Part shown: positions 1 through 7,273 of the stretch, in pieces
How the letters are laid out: each line of letters begins with the position of its first letter
Position numbering within the stretch: the stretch's first letter is position 1
From: Maribacter algarum (ex Zhang et al. 2020)
Lineage (GTDB): Bacteria > Bacteroidota > Bacteroidia > Flavobacteriales > Flavobacteriaceae
Assembly: GCF_005885635.1 (NCBI RefSeq)
Contig: NZ_VATY01000001.1
Span: 1,984,001 to 2,048,000 of the forward strand
Direction of reading: 5' to 3'
DNA: 64,000 bases
Program-made: the position numbers and the translations under genes
Notes under the pieces: generated by a model
The model's database searches: none
What the model saw: the letters and a program-made list of their open reading frames with translations, nothing else
Told to the model about the DNA's origin: nothing

Positions 1-86
1 ATCGGATTCGTGGTGCAACAAAGACCAACATCGGGGGTTAAAGCTGCTTCTTTATATAAATCGTTCGTTGTTTCTAAATAACTCAT
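1..86 (-). CDS. arsM: Arsenosugar-type arsenite methyltransferase ArsM, N-terminal fragment
   Basis: Only the first 28 codons lie in the window; the gene starts with ATG at 84-86 and runs off the left edge. The translation holds the motif ALTPDVGLCCTTNP, with a vicinal cysteine pair. From memory this is the conserved N-terminus of the ArsM-like SAM-dependent methyltransferase found in Bacteroidota arsenosugar clusters. That family methylates arsenite in the cytoplasm using S-adenosylmethionine. The call is supported by the following same-strand genes, a nucleoside phosphorylase and a TIGR04282-type glycosyltransferase, which are typical partners. The catalytic domain itself cannot be seen, so the assignment rests on the N-terminal motif and context. 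Confidence 0.65.
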   Translation of the reverse strand, partial: MSYLETTNDLYKEAALTPDVGLCCTTNP

Positions 87-112
87 GTCTTTTATTTGTG
101 ATTCGTTTGAGG

Positions 113-177
113 TTTGATGTTTGAAGCACGATGCGCGAAGTTTTGACATCGAGCATCTGACATCTGGCATCAGACCA
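113..177. repeat. Intergenic palindromic repeat between arsM and the phosphorylase gene
   Basis: This non-coding spacer is built of repeated, imperfect 7-10 base units of the type CATCGAGCAT, CTGACAT and CTGGCAT. A partly complementary left half contains GAAGCACGATGC. A related element with the same ATCGAGCA core lies at 25217-25269. It resembles short dispersed intergenic repeats of flavobacterial genomes; no function is evident. Confidence 0.5.
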
Positions 178-181
178 TTAT

Positions 182-1003
182 TTATATTTCTTTTATCAAT
201 TCTCTAAATAACTTCACCATTTTCGGTTCTGTTTTTTCTGCAATTTCTATAATCTCTTGAATATTAACGGCTTGTAAATTATCTGGATCACATTCATCCG
301 TCAAAACTGATACCGCTATAATGGGTAGTCGTAAATGATTGGCAACAATTACTTCTGGCACCGTACTCATTCCTACCGCATCGGCCCCAAGTGTCTTTAA
401 CATGCGATATTCGGCCCTTGTTTCCAACTGTGGGCCGACAACAGAAGCATACACACCTTTCCTAAGGGAAATATTTTCTTTTTTGGCGATTGTCATCAAT
501 TTTTTACCCATATCCGCATCATAAGGTTCCGCCATATCTACAAATCGATCTCCGAATTCCGCAACGTTTTTGAATGCCAATGGCGAACCGCCTTGCAAAT
601 TGATATGATCTTCAATGAGCATCATGTCTCCTTTTTTGAAGTCCAGATTAATGGCTCCGGCAGCATTGGAAATGAATAGTTTTTGAATACCCAATCGATG
701 CATAACGCGAATCGGGTAGGTGACATCCATAAGATCATAACCTTCATATAGGTGAAAGCGACCCTGCATGACCACCACTTTTTTACCTTCAAAAGTCCCG
801 AATAATAGTTTGCCCGTATGAAACTCAACGGTTGCTAATGGAAAAAACGGAATATGGTTGTAATGTGCTACAACAGGGTTTTCAATTTCGTCAGCCAGCT
901 TTCCTAACCCCGTGCCGAGTACTATACCTATTTCTGGATTATCGAACCCTTTGCTTTTAAGGTATTCAGTAGATTCTTGTAATTGCTTTTCTGTAAGTCT
1001 CAT
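182..1003 (-). CDS. punA: Purine-nucleoside phosphorylase (trimeric PNP/MTAP family)
   Basis: Cytoplasmic enzyme of 273 residues, the usual length for the trimeric PNP family. It cleaves purine nucleosides with phosphate to a free base and a pentose 1-phosphate. Family motifs are clear: GTGLGKL near residues 30-36 for phosphate binding, GRFHLYEGY, NAAGAIN, and GPQLETRAEYRMLKTLGADAVGMS near 190-214. The base-recognition segment reads SVLTDECD, with Asp where hypoxanthine/guanine-specific PNPs have Asn (TN) and methylthioadenosine phosphorylases have Asp (TD). This suggests, without proving, acceptance of 6-aminopurine nucleosides. The start overlaps the end of the upstream glycosyltransferase gene by four bases (ATGA), so the two are probably translationally coupled. 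In this setting it may remove adenine from an arsenic-containing adenosyl intermediate. Confidence 0.9.
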   Translation of the reverse strand: MRLTEKQLQESTEYLKSKGFDNPEIGIVLGTGLGKLADEIENPVVAHYNHIPFFPLATVEFHTGKLLFGTFEGKKVVVMQGRFHLYEGYDLMDVTYPIRVMHRLGIQKLFISNAAGAINLDFKKGDMMLIEDHINLQGGSPLAFKNVAEFGDRFVDMAEPYDADMGKKLMTIAKKENISLRKGVYASVVGPQLETRAEYRMLKTLGADAVGMSTVPEVIVANHLRLPIIAVSVLTDECDPDNLQAVNIQEIIEIAEKTEPKMVKLFRELIKEI

Positions 1004-1620
1004 TTAGAATTCATATTTTTCAAAAAAGGTTGAAACACTTTTATATCCTTGATATCTTCATATATATCAATATCATTTCGCTCTTCCAATAATTGTACGT
1101 TTTCGTTTTTTAAATCGTTTAAGGTATCTTTCAAAACAGTTTCGGTGCCCCAAGTTTTATTTTGGAATACATTCGCATTGAAAGCATTCATTCCGAATAA
1201 ATAATAGCCACCATCTTCTGCAGGACCTATTACAAAATCTTTGGATTTAAGAACATCAAAGGCGTTTTCAATATCTGATTTGTCAAGGTCGTGCATATCG
1301 CTTCCAATAATGATGATACGTTCAAATCCCGAAGCAAATCCTTCTTGAAACGCATTGGCCATTCTGATGCCTAAATCACTTCCCTGCTGCAATCTTTTGT
1401 CGAAAAAAGTAGTATCCCAAATATCATCTGTCCAGATTTCTTCGGAATACCAAACCTGTTTCGCAGCATTAACATCTTGGGTCAATGCAGCGGTATGATT
1501 CAGTAAAAATTTATAAATCTCCAAAGCACTTTGATCACCAATGGTTGCGGCCAATCTAGTCTTACATTTTCCCAATTCAGGGTTGCGAGTAAAAATGAGC
1601 AACAAATTCTTTGAAACCAT
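1000..1620 (-). CDS. TIGR04282-type (DUF2064) arsenosugar-associated glycosyltransferase
   Basis: A GT-A-like nucleotide-sugar transferase of about 206 residues. The N-terminus LLLIFTRNPELGKCKTRLA is the typical nucleotide-binding start of DUF2064/TIGR04282 proteins. GSDMHDL further on is the likely metal-binding region, and GPAEDGGYYLFGM is the family signature. I place the start at the ATG at 1620, directly before the conserved region; an in-frame ATG at 1680 would add a poorly conserved 20-residue extension. Members of this family are named for their co-occurrence with ArsM and ArsS in arsenosugar clusters. The donor and acceptor are not established from sequence. The stop overlaps the start of the phosphorylase gene by four bases. 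Confidence 0.85.
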   Translation of the reverse strand: MVSKNLLLIFTRNPELGKCKTRLAATIGDQSALEIYKFLLNHTAALTQDVNAAKQVWYSEEIWTDDIWDTTFFDKRLQQGSDLGIRMANAFQEGFASGFERIIIIGSDMHDLDKSDIENAFDVLKSKDFVIGPAEDGGYYLFGMNAFNANVFQNKTWGTETVLKDTLNDLKNENVQLLEERNDIDIYEDIKDIKVFQPFLKNMNSK

Positions 1621-1723
1621 ATTCGTATAGTTCACCGTAGGAGCTTCTTTCTTTTTTGTTGAGGGGAGGATAATAGACATTCGTAAAGTTTAGAAATTAT
1701 AGCTATTAGAAAGGTGAATCAAC

Positions 1724-2215
1724 TTAATAAACTTTAATACCTGTTTTGAGAAGCTTACCCCATTGTTTGTCGAAGGTATGCACACTATCGGTTTCTACAG
1801 TGTTGTTTTTATAAACGTTTTTACCTTGATTTTTCCATTCGAAAATGCCGCCGTATAGGTTTTTTACATTCGTAAAACCTGCTTTTTGAAGCTTTTCGCC
1901 AATATCCTCAGAACGAACTCCAATGGAACAGTAGACTATGATAGGTGTATCTTTACTTGGAATCTTTTGTACAACAGCATCATGTTCAAAATTTTCATAG
2001 CCTACCCAAATGGCATCTTTAATATGGCTTACGGCAAACTCCTCTTTCTTTCTGGTGTCTAAAATCAATAGGTTTTCGGTATATTCTACCTCATCCACAT
2101 GCACATATGGAACACTTTCGGTATTCAACTGCTTCAAGGTTTTGTCCAATTTTTTTTGACCAAATACCAAAGTAGTTAGGGAAACGAATAAAATAAAAGA
2201 GAAAATAAATCGCAT
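1724..2215 (-). CDS. Exported rhodanese-like domain protein
   Basis: 163 residues with an N-terminal signal peptide (hydrophobic residues 4-18, likely cleavage after FGQ near residue 20), so it should act in the periplasm. A single rhodanese domain follows. The active-site loop is YCSIGVRS with the catalytic Cys at position 96, preceded by LILDTRKKEEF and followed by a GFTNVKNLYGGIFEW segment typical of the family. Rhodaneses move sulfane sulfur or bind oxyanions through the active cysteine. It is first in a minus-strand run with the glycosyltransferase and the phosphorylase, about 100 bases upstream of the likely glycosyltransferase start. Single-domain rhodaneses are frequent in arsenic loci, so a link to arsenic chemistry is plausible but inferred. 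A Bacteroidota -7 element precedes it. Confidence 0.85.
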   Translation of the reverse strand: MRFIFSFILFVSLTTLVFGQKKLDKTLKQLNTESVPYVHVDEVEYTENLLILDTRKKEEFAVSHIKDAIWVGYENFEHDAVVQKIPSKDTPIIVYCSIGVRSEDIGEKLQKAGFTNVKNLYGGIFEWKNQGKNVYKNNTVETDSVHTFDKQWGKLLKTGIKVY

Positions 2216-2234
2216 ACTATTTTAAATAATTAGG

Positions 2235-2242
2235 CAAAGATA
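2235..2242 (-). promoter_or_regulatory. Putative -7 element (TATCTTTG) of the rhodanese/arsenosugar run
   Basis: On the minus strand the sequence reads TATCTTTG, an exact match to the Bacteroidota housekeeping -7 consensus TAnnTTTG. It sits about 20 bases before the rhodanese start codon. No convincing -33 TTTG was found at the right spacing. Confidence 0.5.
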
Positions 2243-2295
2243 CTATTTTAGAAGAGGCTTGGGAACACACTCCATCTCCATTTAATTCTTGAAAA

Positions 2296-3894
2296 ATGAA
2301 TTTACCAACCAAACTACTTATTTTTGTTTTTGCATTTACAACCTTGTTTTCTTGTAAAAACAAAGACCCAAAACCTGAAGTTGCAGCAACAGTTAAGACG
2401 GATTATTACACCGAACCTTACCGACCACAATTTCACTTTTCACCAGAGGAAAAGTGGATGAATGACCCTAACGGGATGGTATACCATAAAGGGATTTATC
2501 ACTTGTTTTATCAGTATTACCCTGAGGATATCGTTTGGGGGCCCATGCATTGGGGCCATGCAATTAGTAAGGATTTAGTGAGTTGGGAACATAAGCCTAT
2601 TGCCTTATTTCCCGATAAACACGGATTGATTTTCTCAGGAAGCGCTGTGGTCGATTTCGCAAATACTTCAGGATTTGGCACGGAAGATAACCCTCCTTTA
2701 GTTGCGATTTTCACCTACCATTTAATGGAAGGTGAGCAGGCAGGTAGAAAAGATTTTCAAACTCAAGGAATTGCCTACAGCTTGGATAATGGGGATACGT
2801 GGACGAAATACGAAGGAAATCCAGTTATAGGAAACGACGGAATAAAAGATTTTAGAGACCCCAAGGTTTTTTGGGATAAAGTCAATCATACTTGGGTTAT
2901 GGCTCTGGTCGCGGGAGACCATTTACAACTATGGAATTCCGATGATTTAAAGAAATGGACAAAACTGAGCGAATTTGGCAAAGATAAAGGTGCGCATGGC
3001 GGAGTTTGGGAATGCCCTGATTTGTTTCCTTTAAAGGTTGAAGGAACCGATGAGGAAAAGTGGGTACTTTTGATAAGTATCAATCCTGGAGCGCCGAATG
3101 GCGGAAGCGGAACCCAATATTTTGTTGGGGATTTTGATGGCGAAAAATTTACCACAGACCAAACCGACATTAAATGGCTTGATTGGGGAACTGATAATTA
3201 TGCTGGAGTGACGTATAACGTTCTTCCCGAAAACTATTACGGTAATAACTATGCTAATGATCCGGGACAAGACCGTATTTTAATAGGATGGATGAGCAAT
3301 TGGACGTATGCAAGAGATACTCCAACTGAAAAATGGCGCAGTGCTATGACAATACCGAGAAAGTTGTCATTACAAAAACTAGGAGATGATTTCAGTCTCT
3401 TTAATTATCCTATTCGAAATTTTGAATTACTTATTAATAGAGAGGGGAAGAAAGATATTACTGTTGCTCAAGGTGAACCGGAAATTTTACTTTTTGAGAA
3501 TTTTAATCAAACTGAGATTCAATTTATTATAGATTCAAAGGATTTCAGACTTACGTTTGGAAATTCCAATGGTGACAAACTTGGACTTGGCATAGATAGT
3601 GAGATTCACGAATTTGGAATTGATAGGTCTAAATCTGGTAGAGTTGATTTTCAAGAAGACTTTGCAAGCATTCCACAGATGCCTGTAAATGATTTGCCCG
3701 ATAGTGAATATGAAGTAAGAATTATCTTAGACCTCTCTTCTATTGAAGTTTTCTTGAATAAGGGGCAATATGTAATGACTGCGCAAATCTTTCCAACTGA
3801 AAATTATACTGATTTGACAATAGAAAACCCTGGAGGTTCAGAAATAAATTTGAAAGATTTTGAAATTAATAAAGTAAAGCGAATTTGGAAATGA
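2296..3894 (+). CDS. Glycoside hydrolase family 32 (exo-levanase/inulinase-type) lipoprotein
   Basis: 532-residue lipoprotein with a signal ending in LFSC (lipid Cys at 20). It carries a full GH32 five-bladed propeller followed by the beta-sandwich domain. The three GH32 signatures are intact: WMNDPNG with nucleophile Asp57, FRDP with Asp188 as transition-state stabiliser, and WECPD with acid/base Glu239. Residues from about 400 form the C-terminal sandwich, including SSIEVFLNKGQYVMTAQIFP. It should remove fructose from levan, inulin or sucrose-type substrates at the cell surface or in the periplasm. No SusC/SusD pair or fructokinase lies next to it, so it is not in an evident utilisation locus. 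The next gene starts within its stop codon. Confidence 0.92.
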   Translation: MNLPTKLLIFVFAFTTLFSCKNKDPKPEVAATVKTDYYTEPYRPQFHFSPEEKWMNDPNGMVYHKGIYHLFYQYYPEDIVWGPMHWGHAISKDLVSWEHKPIALFPDKHGLIFSGSAVVDFANTSGFGTEDNPPLVAIFTYHLMEGEQAGRKDFQTQGIAYSLDNGDTWTKYEGNPVIGNDGIKDFRDPKVFWDKVNHTWVMALVAGDHLQLWNSDDLKKWTKLSEFGKDKGAHGGVWECPDLFPLKVEGTDEEKWVLLISINPGAPNGGSGTQYFVGDFDGEKFTTDQTDIKWLDWGTDNYAGVTYNVLPENYYGNNYANDPGQDRILIGWMSNWTYARDTPTEKWRSAMTIPRKLSLQKLGDDFSLFNYPIRNFELLINREGKKDITVAQGEPEILLFENFNQTEIQFIIDSKDFRLTFGNSNGDKLGLGIDSEIHEFGIDRSKSGRVDFQEDFASIPQMPVNDLPDSEYEVRIILDLSSIEVFLNKGQYVMTAQIFPTENYTDLTIENPGGSEINLKDFEINKVKRIWK

Positions 3895-4325
3895 GATTGA
3901 AAGAAATAATTATTAGAATACTATTTCTTTTTGTGTTTTTTCCATATTTGGAAGCACAAAATATGAAGATTGAGGAAACTCTTCAAAAATCGCAAAGAAA
4001 TATTTTTGTCCTAACCTCTTCAGATAGTAAAGTTAAACCTGATGACGATGTTTGGGTTTCTGAATTGAACAAATATCCGGAGTTCAGCAAAGTAAAAGAA
4101 ATAGATAAAGCCGAATATATTTTCGAGTTTTTTATAAAGAGAGCCTTGGGCGAATCTCGTGTGAAAGTGAAAGTTTTTAATCAGATTAACGGGGAGATTT
4201 TATGGGAATCAAAAAAATATAGAGGAACCACCAACGCCTTTAATGGAATGAGTCCGACTAAACATGGTATTCGAAAATGTTTTGAAAAAGGTATTTTACC
4301 AGCATTTAAGAAAGGGGAATTTTAA
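3891..4325 (+). CDS. Small exported protein of unknown function coupled to the GH32 gene
   Basis: 144 residues from the ATG at 3891, which overlaps the GH32 stop in an ATGA arrangement; an ATG two codons upstream is also possible. The N-terminus RLKEIIIRILFLFVFFPYLEAQ is a signal peptide with likely cleavage after EAQ. The mature part contains NIFVLTSSDSKVKPDDDVWV, AEYIFEFFIKR and GEILWESKKYRGT. The pattern of strands and the phrase GEILWESK resemble small periplasmic proteins with a DUF4136- or curli-like fold, but I do not recognise the family. The coupling suggests co-expression with GH32. The 3' end overlaps the convergent ADP-ribosylglycohydrolase gene by four bases. Confidence 0.7.
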   Translation: MRLKEIIIRILFLFVFFPYLEAQNMKIEETLQKSQRNIFVLTSSDSKVKPDDDVWVSELNKYPEFSKVKEIDKAEYIFEFFIKRALGESRVKVKVFNQINGEILWESKKYRGTTNAFNGMSPTKHGIRKCFEKGILPAFKKGEF

Positions 4326-5605
4326 TTAACCAGTTCTTTTGCCATTACTTCCAAATCAATACCCATTTGTTCTCTGCTGACTTTTACCACCTCTTCTTTG
4401 AGATCTTCGGGCAAATTTGAATAACCATCTTTGGCTCCTAGAATCATTCCTGCAATAGCGGCAACGGTGTCATTGTCTCGACCATAATTGACAATAAACT
4501 GCATCGTTTTTTCAAAATCACCTTCTCCAAATTGGAGTCCAGTGATTAAAATTTGCCATATTTCGCCAGTATGAAAAGCGATGGCCTTTTCGTCTTTTTC
4601 AAGCATTTGATAAACCATTTCTTGGCGTACCCAGTCTTTTTGAGTCCCTTGAAATCCCTTGGGCATTTTATAGAGAATACTATCTTTTTCAATAAGGGAA
4701 TCTATCACTACTTTCGCTTTGATAGCCAATACACTTTTTACCGAAGCATTCGCGGTTGCATTAGAAATTCGCCCTACCAAACGACTGTCTTGATAACCAA
4801 GTGGGTCAACAAAAGTTGCCGTGTTTATTATGGAGTCCATATTCCGAGTCTGCATCGCCATTTGGGTCATGGCAGAAACCAGTGCAGAAATATCTTTGGC
4901 ATAACCAATATCGAATAGTGCGTGTTCATAGGCAATGTTATAGGCATCTTCAGGGTTTTCGGCAACTAAACCGAACATAGGAGTATACAATTGTCCAGCA
5001 CAAGACATTTCGCCACCATAGAATCGATTTTGTGCTTTTTGATATGCCGTGTCCCCTTTTTGATAGGCTAGGGCTACTCGGGCCCATTCTTTGATCCAAT
5101 CAATTTTTTCGATCTTGGTATCTAATACATCAGGGTTGGTGCTGATTTCTTTTCGAGCCAAATCTTTTGCTAACAGTTCATAATAATCTGAAATGAACTT
5201 GGCAAAGCTTTGAGCGTTTAGTCTTTTCTTATGGGTCTTGAGGTATTCGACCATTAAAAATTTCCAGCGCGTATCATCGGTGGTTGCCCCAGCATTCAAG
5301 TTATGGTCCCAAGTGCCTTCTGGAGATTGTTCTCGAACAGCGGCTGTAAGTCCATTTATATATGCGTATTTCAATTGAATATCCTTTCGATGCCACATTT
5401 CAGTTGATGCTCCCATGGCATCTCCGATTGCAGAGCCGACTAAAGCTCCTAAGATTTTATCGTACTTCTCTTCTCTAGAAAGCGTAAGGGTGTCGTTTCC
5501 ATAAGAAACTTTTGCAGGTGACGGAATATCAAGCTTTGACTTGGGTTGTTTGCATGAAGAAACAAATAGTATCAAACATCCTAAGACAAAAAAAACCTGT
5601 TTCAT
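4322..5605 (-). CDS. ADP-ribosylglycohydrolase-family (DraG/ARH-like) lipoprotein
   Basis: 427 residues with a lipoprotein signal (VSSC, Cys18), so the enzyme is exported although most characterised family members are cytoplasmic. The DraG/ARH fold is clear: ILGALVGSAIGDAMGAS near residues 51-67, the metal-binding TTDDT at 108-112, and GRDNDTVAAIAGMILGA at 375-391. All the binuclear-metal ligands expected from ARH3/DraG (TDD and DND-T) are present, so it is likely active. The family cleaves N- or O-glycosidic bonds to ADP-ribose or related ribosides; the substrate here is unknown. Its start codon overlaps the stop of the upstream kinase gene by four bases, which indicates a two-gene unit. Confidence 0.85.
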   Translation of the reverse strand: MKQVFFVLGCLILFVSSCKQPKSKLDIPSPAKVSYGNDTLTLSREEKYDKILGALVGSAIGDAMGASTEMWHRKDIQLKYAYINGLTAAVREQSPEGTWDHNLNAGATTDDTRWKFLMVEYLKTHKKRLNAQSFAKFISDYYELLAKDLARKEISTNPDVLDTKIEKIDWIKEWARVALAYQKGDTAYQKAQNRFYGGEMSCAGQLYTPMFGLVAENPEDAYNIAYEHALFDIGYAKDISALVSAMTQMAMQTRNMDSIINTATFVDPLGYQDSRLVGRISNATANASVKSVLAIKAKVVIDSLIEKDSILYKMPKGFQGTQKDWVRQEMVYQMLEKDEKAIAFHTGEIWQILITGLQFGEGDFEKTMQFIVNYGRDNDTVAAIAGMILGAKDGYSNLPEDLKEEVVKVSREQMGIDLEVMAKELVN

Positions 5606-6573
5606 GATAGTATCATTTTTCGAGCGAGTTCCAAAAGATACTGCTTTTCTTCAATAGACCTTTCTAAAGGGAGCTGCGCAAGTCCGATCAATCGGCGCAT
5701 AATTTCAGTTCCGGCTACTCGAGATACTAATTTTTTGTCCGCATTGCCATCATAAAAATCATAAATGGAATTTAGATAGGCCTCCTCCCCTGTAGCCATA
5801 ATGATGTGCGCAGCCATTACACCAAGGTCAAATTCGGCAAAACCAACAAAACCAAATTCAGGATCAATAATATAAAGGTTATCCCCTTCGGTCATCCAGC
5901 TTCCAGGGTAATAATCTCCATGTAACAATGTATTTCCAGAGGATAAGTACTTGTTTCCAATCTCATTGACAATTTCTTTCAGGTCATCATCTTGCTTATA
6001 AGGCATCGAAAGCTCTTGAAGGCCTTCTTGTATATCATCCAATTGAAATCCATTGTCCTCTAAAAAGGGCAAGACAAAAATATGTTGATGATTTAGTTCT
6101 CGCATTTCCCCGTTTTCAGGAAAATTGCTTGGTACTTCACTGTTGTGAATCAGTGTTAAAATCGCAACCAATTTTTGAAGGAAGTTTTCCGAAATATTTC
6201 TTGAAGCATAGATGTTGGTCATATCTTCACAATTTCCTAAATCGTCTAAAACCAGTAGATGTTGTGTTGCATCGTAACCTAAGATACTCGGAATGTGATT
6301 TTTCAAGGCATCACTTTGCACTGAATTGTAAAATTGATGTTCAACGGCAATTCGGTTTAAAGGGGCTTCAATTTGTTGATATTTTTGGACGAAAGGTCGG
6401 GACTGTTTTAAGACAAAGGAACGTTGACTTGTTTTGATTCGAAGAACCACGTTCATATTGCCTTCGCCAGGTTTTTCAATAGACAATATTTTCTCCTTGG
6501 AGTCCATCCATTGCTTTTCAATCAGATAGTCTTGTAGTTCGGAGGCGGGAGTGCTTTGGTTAAAATAGTTCAA
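5602..6573 (-). CDS. Methylthioribose-kinase-like small-molecule phosphotransferase
   Basis: 323 residues of the aminoglycoside phosphotransferase/choline kinase fold. The glycine loop is EKPGEGNMNVVLRI near residues 34-47, and the ATP-binding lysine is in FVLKQS. The catalytic loop is LLHGDYYPGSW, and the metal-binding segment is IIDPEFGFVGFAEFDLG. The combination GEGN, HGDYYPGS and DPEF resembles methylthioribose kinase MtnK more than antibiotic kinases, so a pentose or nucleoside-derived sugar is the likeliest substrate. No other methionine-salvage genes are visible here. The likely start is TTG at 6573; the next ATG (6507) would remove part of the N-terminal helix before the glycine loop. 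It lies 10 bases after the DinB-like gene and overlaps the ADP-ribosylglycohydrolase gene. Confidence 0.72.
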   Translation of the reverse strand: MNYFNQSTPASELQDYLIEKQWMDSKEKILSIEKPGEGNMNVVLRIKTSQRSFVLKQSRPFVQKYQQIEAPLNRIAVEHQFYNSVQSDALKNHIPSILGYDATQHLLVLDDLGNCEDMTNIYASRNISENFLQKLVAILTLIHNSEVPSNFPENGEMRELNHQHIFVLPFLEDNGFQLDDIQEGLQELSMPYKQDDDLKEIVNEIGNKYLSSGNTLLHGDYYPGSWMTEGDNLYIIDPEFGFVGFAEFDLGVMAAHIIMATGEEAYLNSIYDFYDGNADKKLVSRVAGTEIMRRLIGLAQLPLERSIEEKQYLLELARKMILS

Positions 6574-6583
6574 GGTAAAGCTT

Positions 6584-7030
6584 TTAACGGTCCAATAATC
6601 GGCGGTGGTAATTAACCTGCCCTAGATGATAGGTTAGATGAGTCGCCAAATGCATCAAAAAATAACCGATACTCATCGATTCTTTAAAAACCACAATCGG
6701 GTATTCGTTGGATAAGTCCTCCTCGGATAGTTTTTCTAAAGTACTATCTACTACTAGAATAGTACTTTCGATTTCTGAAATCAATGCAGCCTTTGGCACA
6801 TTTTTTTTAGAAAATTCAAGTTCTCGCTGACGTACATAACCTGAGTTGCCAAGTTCCGCTCCGATAAAAGCATTTAGGTTTCCAATGAGATGTAGGCATA
6901 AGTTACCTCCGCAATTGGAAATTCCATCGGAGGTAATCCATAAGTTTTTTTCATCGGTATAGGCTCCAACTTCAGATTTTAGTCTATTGAGGTCTCTTTT
7001 GTAAAGTTTTCTAAGTGTTGAAATGCTCAT
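6584..7030 (-). CDS. DinB/DUF1572-like four-helix metalloprotein
   Basis: 148 residues from the ATG at 7030; a TTG twelve codons upstream is less likely because it lies close to the tRNA terminator. The sequence is all-helical, with histidines spaced as in the DinB/YfiT superfamily: CLHLIGNLNAF in the first half, and MHLATHLTYHLGQVNYHRR at the C-terminus. These give the three-His metal site of that fold. DUF1572/DinB proteins are thought to be metal-dependent thiol transferases or detoxification enzymes, but the substrate here is unknown. It is the first gene of a minus-strand run with the kinase and the ADP-ribosylglycohydrolase, downstream of tRNA-Phe and its terminator. Confidence 0.75.
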   Translation of the reverse strand: MSISTLRKLYKRDLNRLKSEVGAYTDEKNLWITSDGISNCGGNLCLHLIGNLNAFIGAELGNSGYVRQRELEFSKKNVPKAALISEIESTILVVDSTLEKLSEEDLSNEYPIVVFKESMSIGYFLMHLATHLTYHLGQVNYHRRLLDR

Positions 7031-7067
7031 TTCAATCGAAGTAACGAAAAACCGGGATGAATTCAAA

Positions 7068-7093
7068 CAAAAAATCCCCGCATTTGCGGGGAT
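7068..7093 (-). terminator. Intrinsic terminator of tRNA-Phe
   Basis: On the minus strand an 8-bp GC-rich stem (ATCCCCGC / GCGGGGAT) with a four-base loop is followed by TTTTTTG. It lies directly after the tRNA on the same strand. Confidence 0.85.
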
Positions 7094-7099
7094 CTATTG

Positions 7100-7172
7100 T
7101 GGTGCCTCCAGGAATCGAACCAGGGACACATGGATTTTCAGTCCATTGCTCTACCAACTGAGCTAAGGCACC
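7100..7172 (-). tRNA. tRNA-Phe (anticodon GAA)
   Basis: On the minus strand the 73-base sequence runs from GGTGCCT to AGGCACC plus a discriminator A. It forms the 7-bp acceptor stem, a D arm (AGCTCAGTTGGTAGAGC), an anticodon arm TGGACTGAAAATCCA with anticodon GAA, and a T arm containing GGTTCGATTCC. CCA is not encoded: the three bases after the discriminator are CAA. An intrinsic terminator follows. Confidence 0.97.
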
Positions 7173-7273
7173 ATGCCCTAAAAGGGCTGCAAATATAATT
7201 TCAAATTTAGGATATACAAACAAAAACGTTGAAAAAAGTATGGGTTTATTTTTCATTTTGTCATCTTTGCTAC

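Noticed and set aside
113-177. Possible CRISPR remnant
   Set aside because: The repeated units are only 7-10 bases, without spacers of even length, and no cas gene is present.
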